From: Varibaculum cambriense DSM 15806
GTDB taxonomy: Bacteria > Actinomycetota > Actinomycetes > Actinomycetales > Actinomycetaceae
Assembly (NCBI RefSeq): GCF_000420065.1
Contig: NZ_ATUF01000002.1
Location: 1 to 64,000, forward strand
DNA: 64,000 nucleotides
Direction of reading: 5' to 3'
In this document: piece by piece, positions 41,092-50,020 of the stretch
Layout of the letters: each line of letters starts with the position of its first letter
Position numbering within the stretch: the stretch's first letter is position 1
Program-made: the position numbers and the translations under genes
The notes under the pieces: model-generated
The model's input: the letters and a program-made list of their open reading frames with translations, nothing else
What the model was told of the DNA's origin: nothing
Databases searched by the model: none

Positions 41092-41973
41092 CTAATGCCG
41101 CGATTGTGATATTGATTTAGCCTCGATATCTGATTTTTCCGCTGCGTCCTCTTTAGCTTCTTTCCCTTGCCGCCGCGGGAAATTTTGGCGATGACACCAC
41201 ACTGCCAGCACTACCCCCAAGGCAAACATCAGTAACGAAGTCCAAGCATTTATCCGCAAACCGAGGAACTGATTAGCCTGATCCATCCGCAGATTCTCTA
41301 CCCAAAAACGCCCCAGACTATAGGCGCACAGATAAAATCCCATCATCATGCCGCCACGCAACCGAAAACGTCGTTCGATCCACAGCAGCGCCCCGATTGC
41401 TGCTAGGTTCCACAACATTTCGTAGAGAAACGTGGGATGGAAAGTCGCATATTGTTCAAACCCTAGCGGGCGATGTTGCAGATCAATTTGCAAGCCCCAC
41501 GGCAAAGTAGTCGGTCTGCCAAAAAGTTCTTGGTTGAAGTAGTTTCCTAAACGCCCAAATATTTGTCCCACCAAGATTGCTGGCGCAATGGCATCGGCTA
41601 CCGGAGCAATTTTCAACTGGCGATGACGTAATACCAAGCAGGCCGTAATAGTTCCGGCAATCACCCCTCCCCAAATAGCCAGGCCACCATGCCAAATCAA
41701 CGGAATTTCTTTGGGATCCCCCGTGGGGCCAAAATAGTCTTGCCACTTGCTCAAAACGTGGTAGATCCGGGCTCCAATAATGCCGATGGGAACTACCCAG
41801 ATAGCCAAATCTACGATTAGCTCCGGATCACCTCCCCGGGCTTTATAACGCCGGGAAGCCCACAGGCAGGCCAAAAAAATACCGAAGAGAATCGCTAAAG
41901 CGTAAGCACGCAAAGGAATCGGCCCTAAATACCAGACACCTTGCGAGGGGGAGGGAATAAAAAACGGGTTCAT
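41092..41973 (-). CDS. lgt: Prolipoprotein diacylglyceryl transferase
   Basis: 293 residues with seven helices. It transfers diacylglycerol to the lipobox Cys of prolipoproteins, such as the several lipoproteins in this window. The Lgt signature GRLGNYFNQELFGRPTTLPW is intact, as are IPLRAYALAILFGIFLA and HPTFLYEMLWNL. The C-terminal tail (about 35 residues, RRQGKEAKEDAAEKSDIEAK) is charged and extra. It follows trpC by 11 bp and closes a hisF-hisI-trpC-lgt run. Confidence 0.96.
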   Translation of the reverse strand: MNPFFIPSPSQGVWYLGPIPLRAYALAILFGIFLACLWASRRYKARGGDPELIVDLAIWVVPIGIIGARIYHVLSKWQDYFGPTGDPKEIPLIWHGGLAIWGGVIAGTITACLVLRHRQLKIAPVADAIAPAILVGQIFGRLGNYFNQELFGRPTTLPWGLQIDLQHRPLGFEQYATFHPTFLYEMLWNLAAIGALLWIERRFRLRGGMMMGFYLCAYSLGRFWVENLRMDQANQFLGLRINAWTSLLMFALGVVLAVWCHRQNFPRRQGKEAKEDAAEKSDIEAKSISQSRH

Positions 41974-41984
41974 CCCTTAACTTT

Positions 41985-42827
41985 CTAGTCGTGGTGCTTC
42001 TCGCGGCTGATCCGGGATTTGCGGGAAGTTGCCAAAGCTGGATGTGCTCCTGCCGCCACCATTTCAGCCACTAAAGATTGCGGATTACTTGACTGTACCA
42101 AAGCCGAACCGATCAATACCGCATCCGCTCCTTGTTGGGCATAGTTAAACACATCGTGCGGACCAGCCACCCCCGATTCGGCCACCGCCACCACCTGCTC
42201 GGGAATAACGTCCACGATCTGGGCGAAAGTATCCATATTAAAATCGAGAGTGCGCAGATCTTGGGCATTTACCCCGATCACCCTAGCTCCCGCTTCCAAA
42301 GCCCGAAAAGCTTCGAGTCTTGAATGTACCTCCACGATCGCAGTCAAACCTAAAGAGTGAGCCCGCTCTACCAAAGAGGTAACTACCATTGGTTCTGCCG
42401 AGGTTTGCAGGATCAAAATTAGATCAGCACCTAACGCCCGAGCTTCATGAACTTGGTAGGGGGTGATCACGAAATCTTTATAAAGCACCGGCACCTCTAC
42501 TGCTGCCCGCACCTGCCGGAGGTCTTCGATGGAGCCACAAAAAAAGTTTTTCTCAGTCGATACCGAAATTACGGAAGCTCCGCCTGCCTCATAGGATCGT
42601 GCTAGCGCCGCTACATCGGATACATCTCGTAAAAAACCCTTGCCGGGCGTGGCTCGTTTTATTTCCGCGATTACTGAAACCGCGCCCTCGCTGCGTAAGG
42701 CACGGACTCCGTCTCGAGGACGAGGACGCTGGGCAGCGATCCGTTTGATTTCTTCCAGGCTTACCTCAGATTCTCGCCGCGCCACTTCTTGCCGCACGCC
42801 CGCCAGTAACCGTTCGAGAGCATTCAT
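41985..42827 (-). CDS. trpC: Indole-3-glycerol phosphate synthase
   Basis: 280 residues, TIM barrel; closes CdRP to indole-3-glycerol phosphate in tryptophan synthesis. Motifs are VIAEIKRATPGKGFL (catalytic Lys), SVSTEKNFFCGSIEDL, VPVLYKDFVITPYQV, VEVHSRLEAFRALEAGARVI, GVNAQDLRTL and VAVAESGVAGPHDV. There are no other trp genes in the window; its place between hisI and lgt is common in actinobacteria. A charged C-terminal tail of about 15 residues is extra. Confidence 0.96.
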   Translation of the reverse strand: MNALERLLAGVRQEVARRESEVSLEEIKRIAAQRPRPRDGVRALRSEGAVSVIAEIKRATPGKGFLRDVSDVAALARSYEAGGASVISVSTEKNFFCGSIEDLRQVRAAVEVPVLYKDFVITPYQVHEARALGADLILILQTSAEPMVVTSLVERAHSLGLTAIVEVHSRLEAFRALEAGARVIGVNAQDLRTLDFNMDTFAQIVDVIPEQVVAVAESGVAGPHDVFNYAQQGADAVLIGSALVQSSNPQSLVAEMVAAGAHPALATSRKSRISREKHHD

Positions 42828-42879
42828 CTGAGTATCACCTCCAAGGCTATGTTATGGTTTTGTCACCTTCAGTAAAAAT

Positions 42880-43257
42880 CTAGTTACTATCTGGGCGTTG
42901 CCCCACGCAAGCAGCCAGTTCACCTCCAGATTCAAAGCAGCTGCGCTTGCCGGTGTGACAGGCCGCGCCCACCTGATCTACCTGAACCAGCAGGGCATCC
43001 CCGTCACAATCAATCTGGACTTGCTTTACATATTGCGCGTGCCCGGAAGTATCACCCTTGCGCCAATACTCGCGGCGTGAACGCGACCAGAAAGTGACCC
43101 GACCAGTACTTAGCGTGCGCCGCAAGGCCTCGTCATCCATATACCCGACCATTAACACTTGTCCGCTTTGCCAGTCTTGGATAACCGCACATACCAGTCC
43201 CGCCCCGTCTCGTTTCAAACGGCTAGCTACCTGCGGATCTAAAGTTTGCGCACTCAC
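42880..43257 (-). CDS. hisI: Phosphoribosyl-AMP cyclohydrolase
   Basis: 125 residues; the third step of histidine synthesis, opening the adenine ring of PR-AMP. Motifs are [39 protein letters not shown] and [17 protein letters not shown], with the zinc and magnesium ligands (Asp-x-Asp-x-Asp like, plus Cys in CHTGKRSCF). It is the stand-alone HisI without HisE. It overlaps hisF by 4 bp. Confidence 0.96.
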   Translation of the reverse strand: MSAQTLDPQVASRLKRDGAGLVCAVIQDWQSGQVLMVGYMDDEALRRTLSTGRVTFWSRSRREYWRKGDTSGHAQYVKQVQIDCDGDALLVQVDQVGAACHTGKRSCFESGGELAACVGQRPDSN

Positions 43258-44024
43258 CGAACTTCAAACCCCGCTTCCTTGAGTCCGGCTTTTACCGCTG
43301 AAATCGCGACCTCCCCAAAATGGAAAACGCTGGCCGCTAGCACCGCATCTGCCCCGGCGCGCACTGCCTGCACAAAATGTTCAACTTTCCCGGCTCCCCC
43401 AGAGGCGATCAAAGGCACGGATACCCGCGAGCGCACCTGCGTTAACATTTCCAGGTCAAAGCCAGTTTTCACTCCGTCAGCATCCATCGAATTGAGCAAA
43501 ATTTCTCCGGCACCGCGCGCGGTGACTTCGCTGCACCACTCCAAGGCATCTATACCGGTAGAGCGAGTCCCCCCGTGGGTTGTAAGTTCAAAACCGCTGG
43601 GAGTTTCCACCCCGGCCGGGCAACGACGGGCATCAACCGAGATCACCAACACTTGGTTCCCGAAACGCTTAGCTATCTGATCGATGAGTTCCGGGTTGGC
43701 GATAGCCGCAGTATTAACCCCCACTTTGTCGGCACCTGCCCCCAGGAGTTGTTCTACGTCCCCTACCGAACGCACTCCCCCGCCTACGGTTAGCGGCACA
43801 AAGACTTGTTCAGCGCAGCGCTGCACTGTTTGCACCATGGTGGCACGCCCCTCTTTAGAGGCTGACACGTCTAGGAAAGTGATTTCATCTGCGCCTTCCT
43901 CACTGTAGCGTTCCGCTAATTCCACGGGATCTCCCGCATCTCGCAGATTCTGGAAATTAATGCCTTTGACTACTCGCCCTTGGTCAACATCTAGGCAAGG
44001 AATCACCCTGATCGCTACCGTCAT
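43254..44024 (-). CDS. hisF: Imidazole glycerol phosphate synthase subunit HisF
   Basis: 256 residues, full length. It is the cyclase half of IGP synthase and works with glutaminase HisH (not in the window). Key parts are [19 protein letters not shown] (catalytic Asp), [24 protein letters not shown] (second catalytic Asp), [25 protein letters not shown] and [13 protein letters not shown]. The ATG has GGAGGGCTAA before it. It is the first gene of the hisF-hisI-trpC-lgt group. Confidence 0.97.
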   Translation of the reverse strand: MTVAIRVIPCLDVDQGRVVKGINFQNLRDAGDPVELAERYSEEGADEITFLDVSASKEGRATMVQTVQRCAEQVFVPLTVGGGVRSVGDVEQLLGAGADKVGVNTAAIANPELIDQIAKRFGNQVLVISVDARRCPAGVETPSGFELTTHGGTRSTGIDALEWCSEVTARGAGEILLNSMDADGVKTGFDLEMLTQVRSRVSVPLIASGGAGKVEHFVQAVRAGADAVLAASVFHFGEVAISAVKAGLKEAGFEVR

Positions 44025-44146
44025 TTAGCCCTCCGAAATAGGTTCTCTACCCTCAGTGTAAAAAACTAGGGTGATTGGTGGTTCCCGATGTCGTTAGGTG
44101 GACTGGATCCGTTAGGACGATCGCGGGCATTTAAATAACTGCTACC

Positions 44147-45190
44147 TTATTTTGCACAGGCCAAGACATCCATAACTACCGCTAAGGCACTATCTCCAGT
44201 GGCTTGATCAGCGGGGATAATCGCCAAGATGCGCGAGTTGGCACGCAAAGCAGTTAGCTGTTGGGATAGCGACTGGAAGGTACTTCCGCCTACAATCTTT
44301 TGCGGACCTATATTACCCCAGGTGTAGGCACGTTTCTTACCTGAGTCCAGTTCCCAAACCCCATATTGCGCCAAAATTTTCTTACGCGGGTCTAGCTGTT
44401 CCCCTTTGCCAGGCACCAATACGTAAGTAGCAGCCTCTTGGGGTTGAGTATTCGCTGCCGACTCGAAATGCGGTAATCCTTGCGGGAAGGTGAAACTGAC
44501 TCCCGCCGCTTCCGGAATCTGCAACTGCGAATCATAAACTGCAGTAGGGAGAACATCGATAATGTCTACTTCCATGGAAGTTTTACCGTCACTAGCGGTA
44601 GCGGGGCGATGCACAATCAGACGCGACCCCTCGTTCCTGCCAATAACCTCGGTCAACAATCCGCCGGGCAAAGTTGACGCATTGGCTTTGCCTACAAAGA
44701 GCTGCGGTTTTCCTCCCTGGGAAACCAGTTTTCCGGTATTACCATCGTAGACACTCACCATCACTCGTACGTCTTGATTTTCCTGTATTTGCGGGCCCAG
44801 GCCACGGATAGCTACCCGCGAGTTAGGCAAGGTAAAAGGCATCCGTCCTTGGAACTGTACTACCGGCTGTTCTCCCAGTTGACCACTGACTTTCACCTGA
44901 GTAGATAGGCCGTTCATTTCTTGCCCACGGCTGGCTTGCCACAGATAAAACCCTAAAACTACCGCGGCGGCCACTGCGAGCACGGCTGCTAAGGCCGGCC
45001 ACCACCGCAAAATACGCCAGGGGGCAGGCTTTTTCTTCGCCGGAGCTGCTGCTTTCCGGGGAGGAAAGTACCGCTTGGAATCGGTAGCTATAACCCCACT
45101 GTTTCCGCCGGTCTCTGTTTTCCGCTGAGAATGCGTGGCAGGAACAGGTTTTTGCAGATCGTCACCGTGACTTCCCGCGTTAGCGTCCAT
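44147..45190 (-). CDS. Membrane-anchored protein with degenerate FKBP-like domains
   Basis: 347 residues: a basic, Pro/Ala/Lys-rich cytoplasmic N-terminus (about 1-60), one membrane helix (about 65-87), then an extracytoplasmic part. There, VKVSGQLGEQPVVQFQGRMP and the next 110 residues, and again VSFTFPQGLPHF with VWELDSGKKRAYTWGN, look like tandem FKBP-type prolyl isomerase repeats with poor conservation of the active site. An FKBP-like gene downstream of pafA is a common actinobacterial arrangement, which supports the call. It is only 5 bp after pafA. Confidence 0.65.
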   Translation of the reverse strand: MDANAGSHGDDLQKPVPATHSQRKTETGGNSGVIATDSKRYFPPRKAAAPAKKKPAPWRILRWWPALAAVLAVAAAVVLGFYLWQASRGQEMNGLSTQVKVSGQLGEQPVVQFQGRMPFTLPNSRVAIRGLGPQIQENQDVRVMVSVYDGNTGKLVSQGGKPQLFVGKANASTLPGGLLTEVIGRNEGSRLIVHRPATASDGKTSMEVDIIDVLPTAVYDSQLQIPEAAGVSFTFPQGLPHFESAANTQPQEAATYVLVPGKGEQLDPRKKILAQYGVWELDSGKKRAYTWGNIGPQKIVGGSTFQSLSQQLTALRANSRILAIIPADQATGDSALAVVMDVLACAK

Positions 45191-45195
45191 CTAGT

Positions 45196-46578
45196 TCACG
45201 ACCTCTCTTGCAACTCTGCCAGTAGTTTATCTAGAATTTCGCCTTCAGAGGCAAAAGGATCCCCCAGCATCACCGTCGGCATTTTCGATTCATCGATGCG
45301 CACGTGTATCCAGTCTACCGAAACATCTCTGCGTAGCCGCAGCGCTTCCCGCAAAACCCTGCCCCGCATATTAGCTCTGGTGGTACGGGGAGGATTGCTT
45401 TTTGCGGACTCTATTTCTTCGCGGGTTAGCACCTGCCGCATTAACCCGGCATTACCCAGCGCCGGTGCTAGACCGGCGGCAGTAATATCGTGATAAGCCA
45501 AATCTAGGCGCGCTATTAGCGGAGAATTCAGGGGAACTTGGTGCCGCCGTGCGCTTTGTTCGAGAAGATTTTGCTTAATCACCCAATCTATCTCGGTTTG
45601 CACCGCCCGGAAGTCTTCGTCCTCGAAAGACTTGAGGGTTCTTCCCCAAAGTTCCAGGGGATCTAAATCGCCAACCCTTACCCGCTCCCGAGTAGCCTCC
45701 AGCTCTCCCGCATCGCTTAAAGCATTCATCACCCGCTGGTAGATACGGTTTTGGATTTCTACCGCGTCTAGGTGACCGCCCGCTTTTAGTTTTAGCGGCG
45801 CCCTGCCGGTTAGATCCGCATTGATTTCGCGGATCGCATTCATGGGGTCAGCTATCGCCAAATCGCTCACAGTCAAAGAACAGTCAATCGCATCTAGTAA
45901 GGCGATGGTCATTCCCACTTTTAAGGCGGTGGTGGCTTCAGAAATATTGGAATCCCCTACGATCACGTGCATACGGCGATACTGACTAGAGTCTGCCAGC
46001 GGTTCATCGCGAGTATTAATAATGGGACGCGCCCGGGTAGTGGCCGCCGAAATCGGGTCATACATTTTGTCCGCACGTTGGGAAAAATGGTAGCCGCCCT
46101 CTTCGTCTATCATCCCCGCTCCCACCAGGATTTGCCGGGTAATAAAGAAGGTAATCAGCGCATCGGCCATTCCCATAAAATCCGCGGAGCGATGCAAAAG
46201 ATAGTTTTCGTGGCAGCCGCACGAGTTTCCCTGGGAGTCGCGGTTATTCTTTAGCAGGTGAATCTGTCCGTTGATACCGTCAGCAGCTAGTTGCTGATTA
46301 GTGGTGGTTACCAGATCGGAAAAAATTTCTTGCCCCGCGCGGTCTTGCGCCAATAGATCCGCTAAATAGTCGCATTCGGCAGTAGCGTATTCGGGATGCG
46401 AGCCTACATCCAGGTAGAGCCGTCCCCCATTGGCGAGGAACACATTAGAAGAGCGATGACGGTTGACTACCGGCATAAAGAGACGGCGAGCAGCCTGTTC
46501 CGCATCCAGGGGCGGCCTGCTTCCTGGCGCGGCGCAGGTAATCCCGTACTCGGTTTCGATCCCGAAAATCCTGCGCAA
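45196..46578 (-). CDS. pafA: Pup-protein ligase PafA
   Basis: 460 residues. Using ATP, it joins the C-terminal Glu of Pup to lysines of target proteins. The glutamine-synthetase-like fold opens MRRIFGIETEYGITC (Glu ligands to Mg) and has HLLKNNRDSQGNSCGCHENY, AGMIDEEGGYHFSQRADKM, INTRDEPLADSSQYRRMHVI and SNISEATTALKVGMT. The start is TTG, 3 nt after the pup stop, with the ribosome site GGGGAG inside the last pup codons, so translation is coupled. No proteasome genes separate it from pup. Confidence 0.97.
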   Translation of the reverse strand: MRRIFGIETEYGITCAAPGSRPPLDAEQAARRLFMPVVNRHRSSNVFLANGGRLYLDVGSHPEYATAECDYLADLLAQDRAGQEIFSDLVTTTNQQLAADGINGQIHLLKNNRDSQGNSCGCHENYLLHRSADFMGMADALITFFITRQILVGAGMIDEEGGYHFSQRADKMYDPISAATTRARPIINTRDEPLADSSQYRRMHVIVGDSNISEATTALKVGMTIALLDAIDCSLTVSDLAIADPMNAIREINADLTGRAPLKLKAGGHLDAVEIQNRIYQRVMNALSDAGELEATRERVRVGDLDPLELWGRTLKSFEDEDFRAVQTEIDWVIKQNLLEQSARRHQVPLNSPLIARLDLAYHDITAAGLAPALGNAGLMRQVLTREEIESAKSNPPRTTRANMRGRVLREALRLRRDVSVDWIHVRIDESKMPTVMLGDPFASEGEILDKLLAELQERS

Positions 46579-46581
46579 GGA

Positions 46582-46764
46582 TTACTCCCCACCTTTTTGT
46601 ACGAAACCTTCCACAAAGGCTTGCGCATCGGTTTCCATTACCGTATCTATCTGCTCTAAGAGGGCGTCAATTGCGGGTGCATTGATTTGTGCCTGCGCGG
46701 CTTCTATCCCCTCGTCAAGGCCAGTATTTTTCCCACCGGGAGCGTTTATTTGTTCCTGTACCAC
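46582..46764 (-). CDS. pup: Prokaryotic ubiquitin-like protein Pup
   Basis: 60 residues, start GTG behind AGGAGG. It has the conserved C-terminal half IDALLEQIDTVMETDAQAFV, then EGFVQKGGE. The last residue is Glu, not Gln, so it is ready for PafA without deamidation by Dop. The N-terminal part is Gln/Ala/Gly-rich and disordered; the middle helix binds the ARC ATPase coiled coil. It lies between dop and pafA. Confidence 0.97.
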   Translation of the reverse strand: MVQEQINAPGGKNTGLDEGIEAAQAQINAPAIDALLEQIDTVMETDAQAFVEGFVQKGGE

Positions 46765-46791
46765 TGTTGTTTCCTCCTAATAGGGTTAAGC

Positions 46792-48393
46792 CTAAAATTT
46801 TTCTGCCGGTTTTTCCTTTTCTCCGCTAAGGGCGCGGGCAAAAGCGGCTGCATCCCCGTTTTCGAGGGCGCGGGCTTCGGCTGCCGAGGCGGGTCGAGCT
46901 GGATCCCCTAAGCTGAAGCGCAAAAGCTGCTCCCCTCCTAAATCTAGGAGCAGCGACTGCCAAGAACCTTTCTTAACTTCCGGTAGTTTCGCTACCGCCA
47001 TCCCCCGCACCCAAGATCTTCCTCCCCGAGGAGGTAGGGAAACCGCTTGCGTGACTTCTTCCACTGATAACAGTTGCTCCACCATTCCAGCGGCACAAAG
47101 ATTTTCAAATATTCCTGGCCGCAACGCTGCCCATTGCAAATCTAGCGCCTGAATTTTGGGGTGGTTCCAGTCGCAACCTAGACGCTGCCGCAGTCGTGCT
47201 AAAAGTTGATATTTCCCTACCCATTCCACCCGGCGGGCGGCCAGCTCGCGGTCAGTAGCTAAAGAATCTAGCACCTGTTGCCAGTCTTTAAGCAGCTCGG
47301 CGGTAGCCTCGTCCGCCCCGCCGCGTTCTTCTAAGGCCTCGGTGATGGCGGATCTGATGGCGCTTTGAATCTGGAGGGCGCTCAGCGGTCCCGATACCGT
47401 TTCCAGGCGGTGAGTAAGGGAAAGATCATGTGATACCGCCCAGGTTTCCTCTACCGGATCGGAGGTAATTCGCAGTTCTTCCAACTGTTTTATCTGGGAA
47501 CAATCGGGGTTTTCCAATAGCCACAGCAAGGCAGCAGTTGAGCCTAGACGCAGGTAAGTCGAGTATTGGAAACGATTCGCATCCCCGCCAATAACATGGA
47601 GTCTCCGCCACCGGCTAGCATCCGCATGGGGTTCATCGCGGGTATTAACTATCGGCCGGTTGAAAGTAGTTTCTAACCCAATATCGTTTTCCACATAGTC
47701 GGCGCGTTGGGAAATCTGGAAACCTGTTTTCTCAGAACGTTGTCCAATACCTACGCGTCCAGCCCCGCAAATAAGTGGGCGGGTAACTAGGAAGGGAATC
47801 AGGTTTTGGGCGAGATCAAAAAATTCTAAGTCGCGCCGCAGTAAATAGTTTTCATGACTGCCGTAGGCCGCGCCTTTACCATCCACATTGTTTTTGAAAA
47901 GTTCAATCTGGTTACCATTTTCCGCTGCCAGCTCCATGGCATGGCGGGCAATCAGGTCACCGGCTGCATCATAGAGTGCCCCTTGCTTGGGACCCAGAGT
48001 TTCCGGAGAGGAATATTCCGGGTGGGCATGATCTACGTACAGGCGGGCGCCATTCGTCAGTACACAGGCGCTGGGTTTGGGCATCGCGGACTCTTGGGCA
48101 CTAGGGCGGGCAACCGCTTGCACTCCCGGGCCGGCAGGCGCCAGCTGCTCGGGATTATTGGTGAGCTGCGAGGGGTCGGCCTCCCGGGGATTAAGCGAAA
48201 ATCCTCGCATATCCTGCAAGGGATTTTCACCCTCATAATCCCAGGTAACGGCTTCTGCGGGGCGCGAATGATCCCGATAGGCCGCCACCACTTGGGTAGA
48301 AAGTGCAACCGGGTTAGCGTAGACGTTTCCTACTTGGATAATCCCGAATTCGGTTTCGGTTCCCAGCGGTCGGTTAATAGCGCTCTGACTCAC
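46792..48393 (-). CDS. dop: Depupylase Dop
   Basis: 533 residues, a PafA paralogue. It removes Pup from substrates (and deamidates Pup-Gln where needed, not required here). It starts GTG behind AGGAGG; the first motif is LGTETEFGIIQVGNVYANPV, followed by a long Dop-specific loop, then GARLYVDHAHPEYSSPETLG, LFKNNVDGKGAAYGSHENYL, RADYVENDIGLETTFNRPIV and NTRDEPHADASRWRRLHVI. Full length. It lies 27 bp upstream of pup and 8 bp after arc. Confidence 0.96.
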   Translation of the reverse strand: MSQSAINRPLGTETEFGIIQVGNVYANPVALSTQVVAAYRDHSRPAEAVTWDYEGENPLQDMRGFSLNPREADPSQLTNNPEQLAPAGPGVQAVARPSAQESAMPKPSACVLTNGARLYVDHAHPEYSSPETLGPKQGALYDAAGDLIARHAMELAAENGNQIELFKNNVDGKGAAYGSHENYLLRRDLEFFDLAQNLIPFLVTRPLICGAGRVGIGQRSEKTGFQISQRADYVENDIGLETTFNRPIVNTRDEPHADASRWRRLHVIGGDANRFQYSTYLRLGSTAALLWLLENPDCSQIKQLEELRITSDPVEETWAVSHDLSLTHRLETVSGPLSALQIQSAIRSAITEALEERGGADEATAELLKDWQQVLDSLATDRELAARRVEWVGKYQLLARLRQRLGCDWNHPKIQALDLQWAALRPGIFENLCAAGMVEQLLSVEEVTQAVSLPPRGGRSWVRGMAVAKLPEVKKGSWQSLLLDLGGEQLLRFSLGDPARPASAAEARALENGDAAAFARALSGEKEKPAEKF

Positions 48394-48401
48394 GGTTCCT
48401 C

Positions 48402-49943
48402 CTATTGCAGGCTACGCACATCGATAATCCGCGCACCCCTGACCCCCAGGGTACGCGCCCACTCTCCCGGATCGGTAGAAGCCCCCAGAGCTGCGGTTTC
48501 GCGAATTTCTTCCCCGGCGGCTGCTTCTACGTGCCTCCAACTCAAACCATTTATTTTCGCCGGATCCTGCAGCGAATCTTTAATCGCAGCTTTTTTAGCC
48601 CGTTCTACGATCGAGGCAATCATTGCCCCCGAAAGCAAGGCATGCGCATAGATGATTTCGTGTTGACCATTCTCATAGACAACTTCATAGACCTGGGTGC
48701 GGGTAGATTCTTCCGCTAACAGCGCCACTAGTTTTTCTCGTAGCTTTTCGCGCCCCTGCCTCGGCGAAGTTCCGGCCTCCGCTTCTACCGGCACGTTTTG
48801 CCCTAGGTGGATATCAAATATTTGTCCGGCTTCTTCCAAATTAGGTCGTTCAATGCGCACCCGCACATCTAGGCGCCCCGGTCGCAGCACTGCCGGATCA
48901 ATCATATCTTCGCGGTTAGACGCCCCAATCACAATCACATTCGACAGGGTTTCCACCCCGTCTATTTCGGAAAGTAGTTGGGGAACAATCATGGTTTCCA
49001 CATCGGAGGAGATTCCGGATCCTCGGGTGCGAAACAACGCCTCCATCTCGTCAAAGAAAACCACTACCGGGTGTTCGCTGCTGGCTAATTGGCGTGCCCG
49101 CGAAAAAATTGCCCGAATCTGACGCTCGGTTTCACCTACGAATTTCGAAAGTAATTCTGGTCCTTTTATCGACAAGAAATAGGAAGATTTCCCGTGGGCG
49201 TTAGCCCCCAAAGAAGTAGCCACCGCCTTGGCTATCAGAGTTTTCCCGCATCCGGGCGGACCGTAAAGCAGAATCCCTTTCGGAGCACTCAACCCGTAGC
49301 GCCGGTAAAGTTCCGGATGAATAAAGGGGAGCTCGACTGCATCCCGAATGGTTTCTATCTGCTTTTTAAGTCCCCCGATTTGTTTATAGGAAACATTGGG
49401 GACTTGGGGAGCCAGTAGTTGTTCGACCTCTCCTCTTTGTACTTTTTGCACCGCGATCCCACTGCGACCTTCCAGCAGCAACGAGTCTCCTACCTCGATT
49501 TTCCCAACCAGGGGGGCAGCTAGAGACACGATTTCACTATCGGTATTTGAAAGGCGCACCAGGGCCCGGCCATGCGGCATCACTTCCCCTACCTGCACCA
49601 AGGTTCCGGTGCGGGGATAGGACAGAATCTTCGAGACCACCATTTCTTCGTTTACTAAAACTTCGATCCCCACCTGTAAATGTTCAGGTTTGATATCGGG
49701 GTGTACCCGGAGCACCATTGGTTTCCCATTTAAAAACAGCCGCACTTTACCGGGGCTTTGGGGGTTTTCCGCAATCACGGCCACGGTTGCCGGAGGTTTA
49801 GCTAGATCCGTTATTTGCTGATGAATCGCCACCACTTGTTCGCGAGCAGCTCCCAATGCTGCGGAGAGACGCTTATTTTTTCCCTTTAAGGAGGTCACTT
49901 CTCTCTTGAGGTCCTGCAACTGCTCTTCGTGAGGATCTGACAT
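48402..49943 (-). CDS. arc: ARC/Mpa-type AAA ATPase of the Pup system
   Basis: 513 residues: an N-terminal coiled coil (about 4-50) that binds Pup, OB domains (about 55-190), then the AAA module with Walker A GPPGCGKT (228-235), Walker B VVFFDEMEALF and an arginine finger region RPGRLDVRV. In organisms with a 20S core this ATPase ends in a Gln-Tyr-Leu type motif that opens the proteasome gate. Here it ends IIDVRSLQ and lacks it, which fits the absence of prcBA. It probably unfolds or releases pupylated proteins rather than feeding a proteasome. Confidence 0.94.
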   Translation of the reverse strand: MSDPHEEQLQDLKREVTSLKGKNKRLSAALGAAREQVVAIHQQITDLAKPPATVAVIAENPQSPGKVRLFLNGKPMVLRVHPDIKPEHLQVGIEVLVNEEMVVSKILSYPRTGTLVQVGEVMPHGRALVRLSNTDSEIVSLAAPLVGKIEVGDSLLLEGRSGIAVQKVQRGEVEQLLAPQVPNVSYKQIGGLKKQIETIRDAVELPFIHPELYRRYGLSAPKGILLYGPPGCGKTLIAKAVATSLGANAHGKSSYFLSIKGPELLSKFVGETERQIRAIFSRARQLASSEHPVVVFFDEMEALFRTRGSGISSDVETMIVPQLLSEIDGVETLSNVIVIGASNREDMIDPAVLRPGRLDVRVRIERPNLEEAGQIFDIHLGQNVPVEAEAGTSPRQGREKLREKLVALLAEESTRTQVYEVVYENGQHEIIYAHALLSGAMIASIVERAKKAAIKDSLQDPAKINGLSWRHVEAAAGEEIRETAALGASTDPGEWARTLGVRGARIIDVRSLQ

Positions 49944-50020
49944 CAGTTTCCTTTCCGTAAACCTCTTTCAGCCTATTAGCTTGCCCCACTACCTAACTTA
50001 AATGTCCATGATTACAGATT

